Origin: Pohlia nutans
Taxonomy: Eukaryota > Streptophyta > Bryopsida > Bryales > Mniaceae
Assembly (NCBI GenBank): GCA_022496805.1
Contig: CM040102.1
Span: forward strand, 2,805,501-2,869,500
Direction: 5' to 3'
DNA length: 64,000 nucleotides
Each line of letters starts with the position of its first letter. Within the stretch, counting starts at the first letter, position 1. The notes below the pieces were generated by a model. That model saw only the letters and a list, made by a program, of their open reading frames with translations, made no database searches and was not told the origin of the DNA. Below are positions 23,901 to 34,015 of the stretch, one piece after another. Both the position numbers and the translations under genes were made by a program.

Positions 23901-26900
23901 TCTACCAATGTGTGTAGTTTCCCCCATTGTTTCCCACAACTACACATGTTGGTAGATTGTTAATATCGTTTTTTGTATTAATCTTTTGGCCTTGAAATTT
24001 TTATCATATGTTATTAACATAAAGAAGTTTTTTTTCCTAGAATTTTATGGCAAAAAAAAAATTAATTCAATCTTTGGGAGGCTGTCAAAGTTGGCAGCAG
24101 TGAAAACATTTCCACAGCTACCAATGTTGGTAGATTCTAAATAACTTTTTTTGGGTGAATCTTTTGGCTTTGAAATTTGGCATACATATAATTAACTTAA
24201 AGATAAGTCTCTGGTAGAATTTTCGTGGTAAAATACCAATATTTGAGCTCTCGGGAGGCTTTCAAAGTTGGCAGTACTGAAATTTTTCTCACTGCGAAAC
24301 CAAAAACGCCATTCCATGTTGGACCCCACTGTACATTGCTTACAAAATTAAAATTTTCTTAACTTAGTGTTGTGTGAAAAGGTGTGTTTTGAACCCTTCC
24401 TAAAATGGGTAGTGTGAAAAGGGTGTTCAATAGGAAGGACTCTCAATGAGTATAAATCATTGCATAGTCTACTGAGGAAGACAAAATGTACAAATAGAAA
24501 GAAGAAATCATAACCTACGTTTCAAACAATAGAAATATGTTATGAAAGTTTCCAAAGTAGACTTCCTATTTTAAGCTTTGGCACTTAGGGGTTCAAGTTG
24601 ACTTGAGAGGTTGTAAACCTGATTGAGGTCGGCCTGTCGACTCCTGAGTGCAACAATTTCATCAGCCAATGCCTGGTTCCTTTCCACTACACCATCAAGC
24701 GCCTTGCGTTTCTCTTGAAGCTCCCGAGTTAGATGATTGATCTCATCTCTCTTCTCTTTCTCAAATGCTTTCTTCGCTGCGGACATCTCAGAGACCCTAC
24801 AAGGCAATGGGGTATGCATGAAAGAATATTCTTCGGTGCAAATGAACAGTTCAAGACAATCATTCAACATGAAGGATTACTCTAAATTCAAACCACTATT
24901 AAACCTATTCAGTGCTCAAGACTACCTGTACTTACCGTTGCTCCAGTGACTGCACCTCCGCTGTGGCCTTCTCCAGAGCCCCAGTAGTGTCCCTGAGCTG
25001 ACTTATGAGGGTCTTCTTCTTCTCTAGCTCTTCTGCCAGAGTTTTCTCCACTGAGCTTATCACTTCGTACAATCTTCCAACCTCGTTTTCCTTTGCTCTG
25101 ATTGTAGACTCAAGGCTCTCCTTCAAATCACTGATTGAGATCTCCAACTGTTGATTTCTATCCTGCGAAGACGCGTAGTTACTCTCTACATTTCTAAGCT
25201 TATTCCGTTCGTCTGCAAGTTGACTCTCCGAACTTTGAAGCTGGTGCTGCAAAGTCACAACAGTGTCCTTTTCACCTGCAAGTTGTGCTTCTGTATTTTG
25301 AAGCTGGTGTTGCAATGTCGCAACAGTGTCCTTTTCGCCTGCAAGTTGTGTTTCAGTGTTTTTAAGCTGAGCTTGCAACTTTGCAATACGGTCTTGTTCT
25401 TCTTGAATCCTTCCATTTTGAAGAACAATCTCCTTTTCTTTTGCCTCAATAGTAAAATTCAGTGCCCGAATGTCCTCCTGCAGCTGCTCACCAGACGCTG
25501 TTTCCTCTACAAGCCTCTCATTGAGAGAATGGTAACTCTTTTTTTGCTCTGCGAGATGGGACTGCAGCCTTGCAATCTCCGCCCTCAGCTGTTCACCTGT
25601 TGATTTCTCCCCTACAAGGCTCTCGTTGAGTGAATTCGAGCTCTTCTCTTGGTCCGCCAGAGTCGCCTGTAGCCTTGATATCTTCCTTTGAAGCTCGGCC
25701 ACTGAGGATTTCTCCGTTTTAAGTTTGTCTTCCAGCTCTGTCACTGAGTTTCTTGACGCCATGAGCTCACTGGCTAGTGTTGTGCGTTGCTCTTGAGCTA
25801 TGGTCGCTGCCTTCTGCGCTTGCTCCTTTTCTATAAGCCATCACCAACTCATGTTACAGTGTTATACTCTATGTGACCATTGAATTCTTATTGGGCGAAT
25901 ATTCTTATGACAAATTCAATTGATCATATTATGAAAAATACAATTCAGATGAGACCAGATTCTATCTCATTGGAATCGGCGAAGAACATTGCATATGTTG
26001 AGCAAAAATGAAAGAAATTTGAACAAAAGGTAGTCCACGTAGGATCTATTCAAAAAATATGACGCTCATCTTGGTTAAAACAGGCACTAGTAGAAAACCC
26101 AACCCTGAGAGGTATTCTAGAAAACCTACAATTGGCAGGGTTTACGTTAGAAACTGGCCTTACAATTGGCAAAGTTTAACGCAGCTAGGTTTTCTAGCCC
26201 CTAAAGGACGTAGGATTCATAGTTTTAAAATAACAAATTCAATCGATCATATTGTGATAAATATAATGGGATCAATTGCACACCTGCAAGTAATTGCCCT
26301 TCGGAGGTTTTTCGAAGTGCCGCCATGGAGACTTCTGCCTCCTCCAGCTTCTTATTCGCCTGCCCAAGAAAATCAAAACCTTCATGAGAATTACCATCAC
26401 AATCTTGGATTACTGTAGAAGAATGCCTCCAAAATCACACAATAATATTAACCCTTTAACGCCCCGATTCAACACTGTTTACAAAGATTCGTTATAAAAT
26501 GTTTGATGAAAAACAAAAATGGAGTTGATGTACAAAGCGAAGTTGTAAATGTCAATGTGAAGATCACATCTCTACGGTTGAATTCATCATATTTTTTATT
26601 AATAATTTTTAATGAATTTTGCAAATTTTTCTCTTGCAATTCAATTAAAAATCCCAAATTAACACAATTTAAAAAAAATGAAATTGGAATAACATGCACT
26701 ACGAGATGGTATGGTTTCCATATTTGATTCTTCTTATTTTGAAAAATCATGTTTAAGGTCTCACTTTTTGAACTAAGAATGAAACTTGACATTAGCCAAT
26801 TGTGTTGTTTTTGAAAAAATCACGATATCTTATTTTGAAGATCCATACGGTTCAAAGGATAGTCAACTAGCACAAGAACCAAGAGAAATTTGGATGGATG

Positions 26901-28973
26901 AAAAAATGTACAAGACGCAGTGTTGAGAAAGGTTGCAATCTGTTTCGTCGTCCATTATATGGATGCAGGGGCGTTAAAGGGTTAATGAATTGCCTATTTG
27001 TTATTTCAAGCACATATCAACTCTAAACACCCTCCTTACATGATTACCCATTAACAAATTTGTAACTTACAGCTTCTAAGGCAGTTTCAGTCTGATTTTT
27101 GGACTGTCGCTCAAGGTAATAGAGAGCGCCAGCCGCTCCAGTTCCTACAACACCCGCCAGGCTCAAAAGTCCAAATCCATTATTCGCGCCTGAAGAAACC
27201 TGCGCAAAGACCATTTTCAAATAAAGTTTAGCTTATCTAACCATCCCAGTATAGTCAAGCTACACCATCAATTTCAAAAATGGCTCTCACTACAAAGACT
27301 TAACCCCTAAGGACCAAAGATTCACAGTTTTAAAATGATAAATTCAATTGATCATATTGTGGACAATAATTCAGATGGGACTAAATTTTATATCACCAGA
27401 ACTAGTGAATATCATTGCATGTGTTGGACAAAAATAAATAAAAAATTGAACACCAAATAGGACCTACTCAAAACTGTTAAAAAAAACACGTAGCCCAATT
27501 TGGGCTTTCTTGGTCCTCTGTAGCTGCGGTTCTCTGTAACTAGACAAGATGGTCTCTAAAAATATTAAAGACTTGAGATGAAAAACAACTGTTTAAAATA
27601 TGGCTAAAACTGTAATGAAGTTCTTTTCGTGAGTTTTATTGCTCTATGAGGCTTTGTTTTTGAAGAAGTGGAATTCATGGTCTATTTTCTGGTCTCTAAA
27701 AGTAGTATCCTCCTAGAAGGCAGATGATATGTGAAAAAAGGAAAGCATTCATCTTACCTTTTGAGCCTCACTTGCAACTTCCTGAGGCAAACTAATAGCC
27801 TCGGTCACACCAGTTTTGTCACTTTCTTCTGGTGCTTCCTTCACTGGAGAAGGGGCGGGCGGCTCAGCAGCAGGCACCTTCGAATTTTCTACAGCACTTG
27901 GAGCGTCCAGTGCAGGAGTGGCTGGCGAGGGTGCTACTTCCTGACCTTCATTCTTTCGCTGCCGCAACGAGTCAAACCATTTCGTCTCAGCCACTGTAAG
28001 AAAGTGGCAACAACAAATCAAGCAAATTATAAAATCTTCGAAAACCAGCTCTCCAACACATCACAAATCTCTGATCAAACATCGTTCTCTCACCTTCACA
28101 AATGAGAGTGATAGCTTCAACAATCTTGAGAATAGGTTTTCGTAGCTTCTATAAATTCAAAGCCAAGCAAATGAGAGTGATAGCTTCGACAATCTTCAGG
28201 ATAAGTTTCTGAAGGTTATGTAAATTCAAAGCCAAGCAAATGAGAGTGATAGCTTCAAAAATCTTGCGGATAGGTTTTTGTAGCTTCTATAAATTCAAAT
28301 CCAAGCAAATGAGAAAGAGAGCCTTCGCCTTTGTAATCTATCCTCATTGTGTTTCGCTGAGAAACACTCCGTTCCTTTCCGATCATTCCAATTCTATGCT
28401 GGTACGTTCTTTTTCAATCTACGAACTCTGCAACTTCTGAAGTTTCTAACTGTCATTTGAAATTGTGTACAACCAGGGATTCACAAATTTTCAACTCACT
28501 GGCACTGATTTAAAACGGAACGAAAACTCATGATATAACCTCATCCTATGCTGGTACGTTCTACGAACTCTGCAACTTCTGACAGTTGAAATTGTGTACA
28601 ACCAGGGATTTACAAATTTTCAACTCACTGGCACTGATTTGAGATAACCTCACTCTATACAATTACAAGACCAGTAACTGAATTAGCTACAACTACATTA
28701 TAGAAATGGCAAAGAATGAGAGAAGGAATTCGCACCGCTGGTGTTACGGGCCGACGCGACGCCAGCAATCTGAGTGGTAGTGGACAGAGCAATCAAGGTA
28801 ATTAAAGCGCGGCGAGAGAGGTCCGTGGAGCTTCTGCCATCGTCGGGAAGATTTTTCATAGCACAAACAGCAGGAGGACACACAGTGCGTACCCTCCTCC
28901 TCGTCGTCCTCAATGGAGCCTTCCTGCACAGACTCCATTGCAATGGACTCGCCGACGAAACCGCCACAGTCAT
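20921..28973 (-). CDS. MFP1: MFP1-like plastid coiled-coil protein, ten exons
   Basis: Ten exons join in frame into 864 residues: 28973-28736, 27993-27758, 27199-27071, 26359-26284, 25830-24936, 24796-24619, 23121-22513, 22198-22112, 21955-21896 and 21007-20921, all GT-AG. The order matches plant MAR-binding filament-like protein 1: a chloroplast transit peptide rich in S, R and T; a twin-arginine hydrophobic segment ending in an AxA-type site (residues 52-75); a Pro/Ala/Glu linker; a glycine-rich membrane segment (about 166-187, GLLSLAGVVGTGAAGALYYL); then about 640 residues of coiled coil. MFP1 is a thylakoid-bound protein linked to plastid nucleoids and DNA binding. Exon 5 contains near-identical repeats (TQLAGEKDTVATLQHQL, then AQLAGEKDTVVTLQHQL). 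Family assignment rests on architecture, so naming is less sure than the exon structure. Confidence 0.85.
21043..21190. mobile_element. Pogo/mariner-like MITE, copy 2 of 3
   Basis: The left end CAGTCTACCCTCC after TA; the right end is decayed (ATACAGAGGGACAATTG). It lies in the last intron of the MFP1-like gene, 36 bp from the final exon. Confidence 0.6.
21295..21700. repeat. Intronic tandem repeat, about three units
   Basis: Segments such as 'catgtgacttgtaaaatg', 'gagatacttctgggttctat' and 'actcgtggttcaaggataa' repeat about every 130-180 bp in the last intron of the MFP1-like gene. Confidence 0.7.
22285..22497. mobile_element. TTAA-flanked MITE, short family, right end lost
   Basis: It begins CCCTAAAGGACCAAG after TTAA and runs to 'gaattcttggtc'. 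The last bases and second TTAA are missing; about 15 bases of intron separate it from the exon 7 donor site. Confidence 0.7.
23354..24331. mobile_element. 978-bp palindromic Tc1/mariner-like element
   Basis: CAGTGGGGTCCAACATGG at the left and CCATGTTGGACCCCACTG at the right are perfect inverted ends, each bordered by TA. The arms stay paired for about 400 bp, leaving a spacer of about 160 bp (23,759-23,916). The left arm plus spacer is three direct units of about 180 bp, each with 'ctgccaactttgaaagcctc'-like and 'tctaccaacat' motifs; the right arm is two of them inverted. It lies in the 1,497-bp intron between exons 6 and 7 of the MFP1-like gene. There is no transposase ORF. Confidence 0.85.
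26083..26283. mobile_element. CACTA end and partial TTAA element beside a splice site
   Basis: A CACTAGTAGAAAACC start at 26,083 is followed by a partial short-family sequence from CCCCTAAAGGACG at about 26,200. That sequence runs almost to the exon 4 donor of the MFP1-like gene (26,284). Confidence 0.5.
26452..26981. mobile_element. TTAA-flanked MITE, medium family
   Basis: The ends CCCTTTAACGCCCC and GGGGCGTTAAAGGG lie between TTAA copies, 530 bp. It is inverted relative to the copy at 11,020 and sits in an intron of the MFP1-like gene. Confidence 0.85.
27304..27525. mobile_element. TTAA-flanked MITE, short family, intronic
   Basis: It begins CCCCTAAGGACC after TTAA and ends near 'cttggtcctctg', where the right end has decayed. 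It lies in the intron between exons 2 and 3 of the MFP1-like gene. Confidence 0.65.
28098..28310. repeat. Tandem repeat, three units of about 70 bp
   Basis: 'aatgagagtgatagcttc', 'aatctt.agaata.gttt' and 'ataaattcaaagccaagc' repeat three times in the first intron of the MFP1-like gene. Confidence 0.8.
28385..28655. repeat. Tandem repeat, two units of about 120 bp
   Basis: 'ctatgctggtacgttct', 'aattgtgtacaaccagg' and 'tcaactcactggcactg' each occur twice in the first intron of the MFP1-like gene. Confidence 0.8.
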
Positions 28974-29586
28974 ACTTACAAATTTCTCTTTCTCTCGCTC
29001 GACCTTTCTAAGACATGAGACCTCAAAACCGCAACAAACTCAAAAAACAATACGAATCAGGAAGCGAAATCCTATCAAAGAATCCGCAACGCTTTTTTAA
29101 CCTTAAAGCGACAAGGAAGTATATCCACCTCTAAAACCCCAGAAAAAAAACTACGACCTCCGCTCGCTCTCACTCACTCACCTATCCTGAAATATTTTTT
29201 TGTGGTGAGGATTTCAGCAATAAACGGCCAAGTCGGTCAGATTCCTTCCTGCGAGGGTGGAAGGAAGCCAGCGCCATTTCAAAAGCGTCCTAGTTGGACA
29301 CCTCACTCGTCCACGTGTCCCCCACTTTTCCATTTTCTTTTATGTAGGGTTACAACTACCATGGCAATCAAACCGAGGATGATTGATTCATTGCCGTGGT
29401 TTCGAAGTTAGGGTTTCGAGGAGAACATGATAGATTGGTTTCCGTGGAGAGAGTTCGTTTTTTTTTTTGTTTTCTCGGGGTTTTGATACAAGGAGTTAGG
29501 GTTTCCTTGGTGTTGGTGAGGAGAATATGATTGATTGACGTGATTTGGTTGAGTTTGTTGTTTTTTTTTTCTTTGAGGGTTTTGAG
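28974..29586. promoter_or_regulatory. Shared upstream region of two divergent genes
   Basis: 613 bp separate the start codon of the MFP1-like gene (minus) from that of the Lys/Arg-rich gene (plus). Both promoters and 5' UTRs must fit here. T-rich stretches lie near 29,459-29,472 and 29,560-29,573. I see no clear TATA box for either gene. Confidence 0.5.
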
Positions 29587-32208
29587 ATGAATCCGGAGAC
29601 GGAGCGGAGGTTGGCGGCCATGATCATGGAGGAAGCCAACATGATGCGGCAGCGAGCTGAGCGAGACGGTGTGGGCGCGTACCTCGCCAAGCCGGTCGTC
29701 AAGGCGCGCCCTAACCGGCAGTTCCTCACGGGCATGGTTCGCGGCGTCTTGCACGGTCTGTTTCTGTAATGAAATCAACCCCGTTTCAAGCATTGAATCG
29801 GGTCTCTTGTTTTTTCTGGCGCTCATCTAACGTCGCCTTTCTTTTGTTCGGTTTTTTTTACCTGCAACGTTTTATGAATCCTCGGGTTTAATTGCAGAGT
29901 CTACCGCATGTTTTTGAGTAGGCCTGGTTTTTGTTTTTTTGGAACCTACTCATGGATCGTTGTCTTCTCTGATTCCGGTGATCACTAAAATTTGGCCCGT
30001 CTGAATTCTATTGTTCTCACAATACGATCAGTCCTTGATTCTCTGGGGTTTAATTAACAGAGGCTCTTACGGAAACTTTTTTCTTTGTTTTTGGATTAAG
30101 ACGTGCAATGATCTTCACTGATTCTGGCGATCAATGAAAACTTGTCTTCACTATATAATTATATGAATCCTTGGTCCTTTAGGGTTTAATGGCAGAGTCC
30201 AACAGAGGCTCTCGTGTTTTTTCTAGCACACATTTGAGTAGGTCATGTGCAGACGTTCTTTTGTTCATTTTTTTTCTTTGTTTTTGAACCAACAATTGCA
30301 ATGCTCTTCACTGATTCGGGCGATCAATGAAATGTTGGCCCTGTTTGTCTTCACAATATGACCATGAATTCTTGGTCCTTAAGGGTTTACTTGCAGAGTC
30401 CAACAGAGGCTCTTATGTCTTTTCTAGCACTCATTTGAGTAGGTCATATGGAGACGTATTTTTTATTTTATTTTTTGGACCACACGTGCTATGTTCTGAT
30501 GATCAATGTAATCTTATGACCATGAATGGTGAATTGCAGAGTCTGTGGTGATTTCTGACCTATTTGTGGGGTTGCAGCCAATCGTGTGGTGGACATGGAG
30601 GAGATGTGGCGGCAGCGAGAGCTCGAGAACAAGGCCTCCAGAGACAAGCGAAGTCGGCATCATCACGAGGAGAGTAGTGCTGCCAAAGCCGAGAGAGATG
30701 AGTACGCGGAACGGAGACATTCAAACGGGGAAGCCAAGATCAGCTCTTCCTCCGATCAGGACGACGACGACGACGATGGCTTGAAGGACGAGGATATTGA
30801 GAAGTTCTTGCATTCAAAGTACGTCTTTCTTTCCTTTCCTTTTAGATCATACCTCAGGTCAGTTGAGAAATTTTGATTCTTCTTTGTGATTAATTACTCG
30901 CTCGTGGGAGGATTTTAGTTTTGAGTGACAATAAATACCTTGCTGGCTTACACTTTGCACCTTGATCACTGCATGACCTTTTTTTTAACACAGAGATAGT
31001 TAACCACTTGGGAATTGAGGGTTCTTGAATGGAACTTCAGGACCGGATCTGCAAAGTTTTTAACAGGGGAAACTTGTGAAATTCTAAAATTTATCTCTAT
31101 TCTCTTGGCACAAAAACCGGAGGGTTAGGTGTCAAGCTCTCAATACAACTTCTGTGGGGTGGAGTGTTGCTAAGGAGACACTTAGTGTATGTTTTATGGA
31201 GAGAATGTACTAGAGGTGTACATTGTAGTGGTGTTGTCACCTGAGCAATACACTAAAATTGTGATTTAGTGTCTGGGATACTTTTTCAACATGGACACTA
31301 TTTGGTTTTTTGGAGATATAGCGTCTGTAGAAAAAACACTTTTTACTTGTAAAGTTTAAAATGATAAAAATTTGAAGTAAACCTTCTGGATGTAGTGTTC
31401 CAATGACAAATGCGAGCTCATGTTCTGGAAGGAACATGGCACTCTTAGTGGAAGTGGGAATGACAAGTGGCAAATTCCTATGTATTGTAGGGACACTGTT
31501 TCTCCTCATCTTTGAACAAACTGTGGTGAAAGACATCAATTCTCGTTGGACACTAAATCACAATTTTAGTGTAGTTGTCGCTATCTTGTCTCCCATTCTT
31601 TGTCTCCAATGCTGGACGAATTAAGTTTCAGCTGAGTTCTAACTAGAGGATGCCACATCCTTCATTCATTCATTGAGGTTGGGAATTGGAAAAGGAGGAG
31701 GGAGTACATAACTGTGACTTATCCTATTCTTCAGCTCCAAAGCTCAATGAATCGGGTTTCAATGAAAGCACCAATATTACAAGGAGGCTGGGATCCCCAA
31801 ACACGACCGCGAAGGATTTTTTGCTGAGCTGTGTGATGGTGCAATGTTGCTGACAGAGTGAAAAGGGGCCGTGGAGCTGTGGGCTCACGGATGGACGAGC
31901 CGGGGCCGTACCGGGCTCGTCTTGAAGGCCCTGACACCGATGTTCGCCTGAAGGAGGATTGGGAAGCACGAATAGCAGCGCGTCCTGTTGCAGGTCCTTC
32001 TTTACCCCCCGAGCTTGGTGGACGAGAGAGCAAGAAGCGCAAGAAGGAGAAATCCATTCAGGTTGATGGCTCTGATGGTGACAACGACGTTGGGGAGGTG
32101 AAGGACAGGAAACGACGGCGCGAGTCGAAAGAGCGGAGACGAAAGAAAGAGAAGCGAAAGTCCAAGGACTCTGAAAAGCACTCCAAGAAGAAAAAGACAA
32201 GACGGTGA
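29587..32208 (+). CDS. Lys/Arg-rich, probably nuclear protein, three exons
   Basis: Exons 29587-29755, 30578-30818 and 31857-32208 join in frame (GT-AG introns) into 253 residues. The N-terminal third is a conserved-looking helical region (ERRLAAMIMEEANMMRQRAE, then GAYLAKPVVKARPNRQFLTG). The middle has an acidic run of about six aspartates at the DQDDDDDDGLKDEDIEKFL segment, followed by KRGRGAVGSRMDEPGPY. The C-terminus is a long basic tail of K/R/E (KDRKRRRESKERRRKKEKRK). The composition is typical of nuclear RNA-processing or chromatin-associated proteins, and I recall similar uncharacterised plant proteins, but I cannot name it. The ATG at 29,587 is the first in a frame that fits both splice junctions. 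Confidence 0.8.
29876..30545 (+). repeat. Intronic tandem repeat related to the short TTAA family
   Basis: About four units (starting near 29,876, 30,030, 30,167 and 30,367) carry 'gaatccttggtcctttag' then 'ggtttaattgcagagtc' then 'ttttgagtaggtc'. They fill the first intron of the Lys/Arg-rich gene. Confidence 0.75.
31250..31572. repeat. Inverted repeat in intron 2
   Basis: A 24-bp sequence (ACACTAAAATTGTG, then ATTTAGTGTC) at 31,250-31,273 is perfectly inverted at 31,549-31,572. It may mark a MITE inserted in the second intron; I could not fix its outer ends. Confidence 0.55.
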
Positions 32209-32938
32209 CGACACTCGCCATTCCTGATGTAGCAGTACCTTGGCTCTATAGTACCTTGGCTCTATAGTAGATGTAGTGGAATATTCCACACCCAACAATA
32301 CTTCATTACAAAGGGAGATAAACACAAGATTCCTGTAACTTTCCGAGATAAAAAATACACCACAATCATCCCAAGAAAATTACAATTGTGAGAAGTTTGT
32401 CCCACTTCCCATATGAAATCTCATGTCGGAATGTCTTTATCTCAGGTCGAGTTCTGCTACCATCGAAATAAAACAAAATTGGCTGTTGCTTGCACAAGAA
32501 GCGAAATCCTAAGCAAAACGGTTGTGGCTGGCTTGAATATCATTTGGTTATTGATCAAGTTTTTTCTAAAGAGAATGTTGCAAAACTCTGGAGTTTTCAT
32601 GGAAAAAGAAATGTGGGTAAGGTATCTGAAGGCCACACAGGCGATTGGTGGAAAGGCCGTTCAGCACATCCATGTTAAGATCTACAAACAAATACCTCTA
32701 CAAATTTTCTTCAAGATTCTCTTCTTTATCATACAAAATATTTTTTTAAAGTAAAAACTTCCTAAAATTTCATAACATTCAATATCATTTGGCATTCAAT
32801 ATCATAACATTCTTTAGGATCTCCACTTCTCACCCTTCGGAACCAGCATCGCAGGTCATAATCATTGCAGGAATCCTAATCTTCTGGAGAATCAAAGCCA
32901 TATGTAGCTAAACATGACTTGGTACCTCAACAGACTTA

Positions 32939-33334
32939 AGGTACCGGGTGCTATTTCCGACTGGGTTCTATTTCCGACCCCTACTGGTTGGGGGATGGGT
33001 GTCAGAAACCAGCCAGCATGGTTTTTGATAGTGTCCAAGAGTGTTCTAATTTCGTCCATGCTTGGAAAAATCAAGAACTTCTGATTGGTGTAGAAGCACT
33101 CTATTTTCAGAATCCAACCTCTCATGAAAACCATGACTCTATGAGCGGTTAATGGTCACTCTAAACTTTCAAACTTAAAAAATCATAGAAAATTGTAGAA
33201 ATGCTCAGAAAATGTTTTTTTTTTGGGAATGCCTTTGCTATAGCTTTGCAGAGCATCCAAAAATTATAAAAAATTTCTTTCACAAGTCTAAGTATGCAAA
33301 TCTGAAATTCAGTCGGAAATAGAACCCGGTACCT
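32939..33334. mobile_element. MITE with perfect AGGTACCGGGT ends
   Basis: AGGTACCGGGTGCTATTTCC at the left pairs with AGAACCCGGTACCT at the right, with TA on each side. Block C reads 'ctcaacaaatttatgtg' at the same place (near 49,425) without the insertion. Confidence 0.8.
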
Positions 33335-33499
33335 TATGTGCTTTTCAATAGTTTTTACATGTTCAATTTGTTCTCTTGATTCTCTGCAGAAGCAAAAGGG
33401 TGTCGGCTGTATTACAAGCTAAAGATTGATATGATATAATTCATACCTAATTTTTAAGTTCTAAATAAAATTTTAAAAATATATATCATTGACCCCAAG

Positions 33500-33580
33500 C
33501 CCTTGCCACTAACAGAACATACCCCAGAACCCCAGAATCCCTGGACCCCAGGACCCCAGAACCCCAGAACCTTGGGGGGG
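33500..33580 (-). repeat. G-rich minisatellite upstream of gene A
   Basis: On the minus strand, runs of GGGG are separated by TTCT or TCCT, about six units. On the plus strand an AT-rich TATA-like stretch (aaaaatatatatc) lies just before it. Confidence 0.75.
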
Positions 33581-34015
33581 TGTTGACTTGGTCCTTCCGT
33601 GTCCCCCGCACCCGTCGTGCCAAGTGCACACATATAGCGATGGAGGGAGCATATATTCGAAGCGGCCATTTCATTGCGGCAGTTGTGAGTCAGGCTGCTC
33701 GTGTAGTTCATTGCGATCACATGTCTGTCTCAGTTTGTCTCGTCTTTGCTTACCGTGTGTCTGCATTCGTGGCTTCTTGCACATGAGCCTAGGGTTTGAG
33801 GCAAATCAATGCAATCTCACCACAACTAGTAGTACCGTCATCGTGGTCCGTAGATTTTTCTTTTAGACCCTGCCTGAATTAGAATTGCGCTTGTGGTCAC
33901 GGTGTTAGTTGCAGAAAGCAGCCCTGGCTTTGCCATTTCTGGAGGAAGATATTATTGAGATTTAAGTTAAAAGCCTCTAAGGAGGACGAATCGTAGTTGG
34001 ACCATTTAGACAACT

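Noticed and set aside
32413..32754. ORFs at the start of block A (32,413-32,754) as a separate gene
   Set aside because: The frame is broken in the block C copy and the segment behaves as repeat DNA; a short WW- and H-rich stretch is interesting but too little to call.
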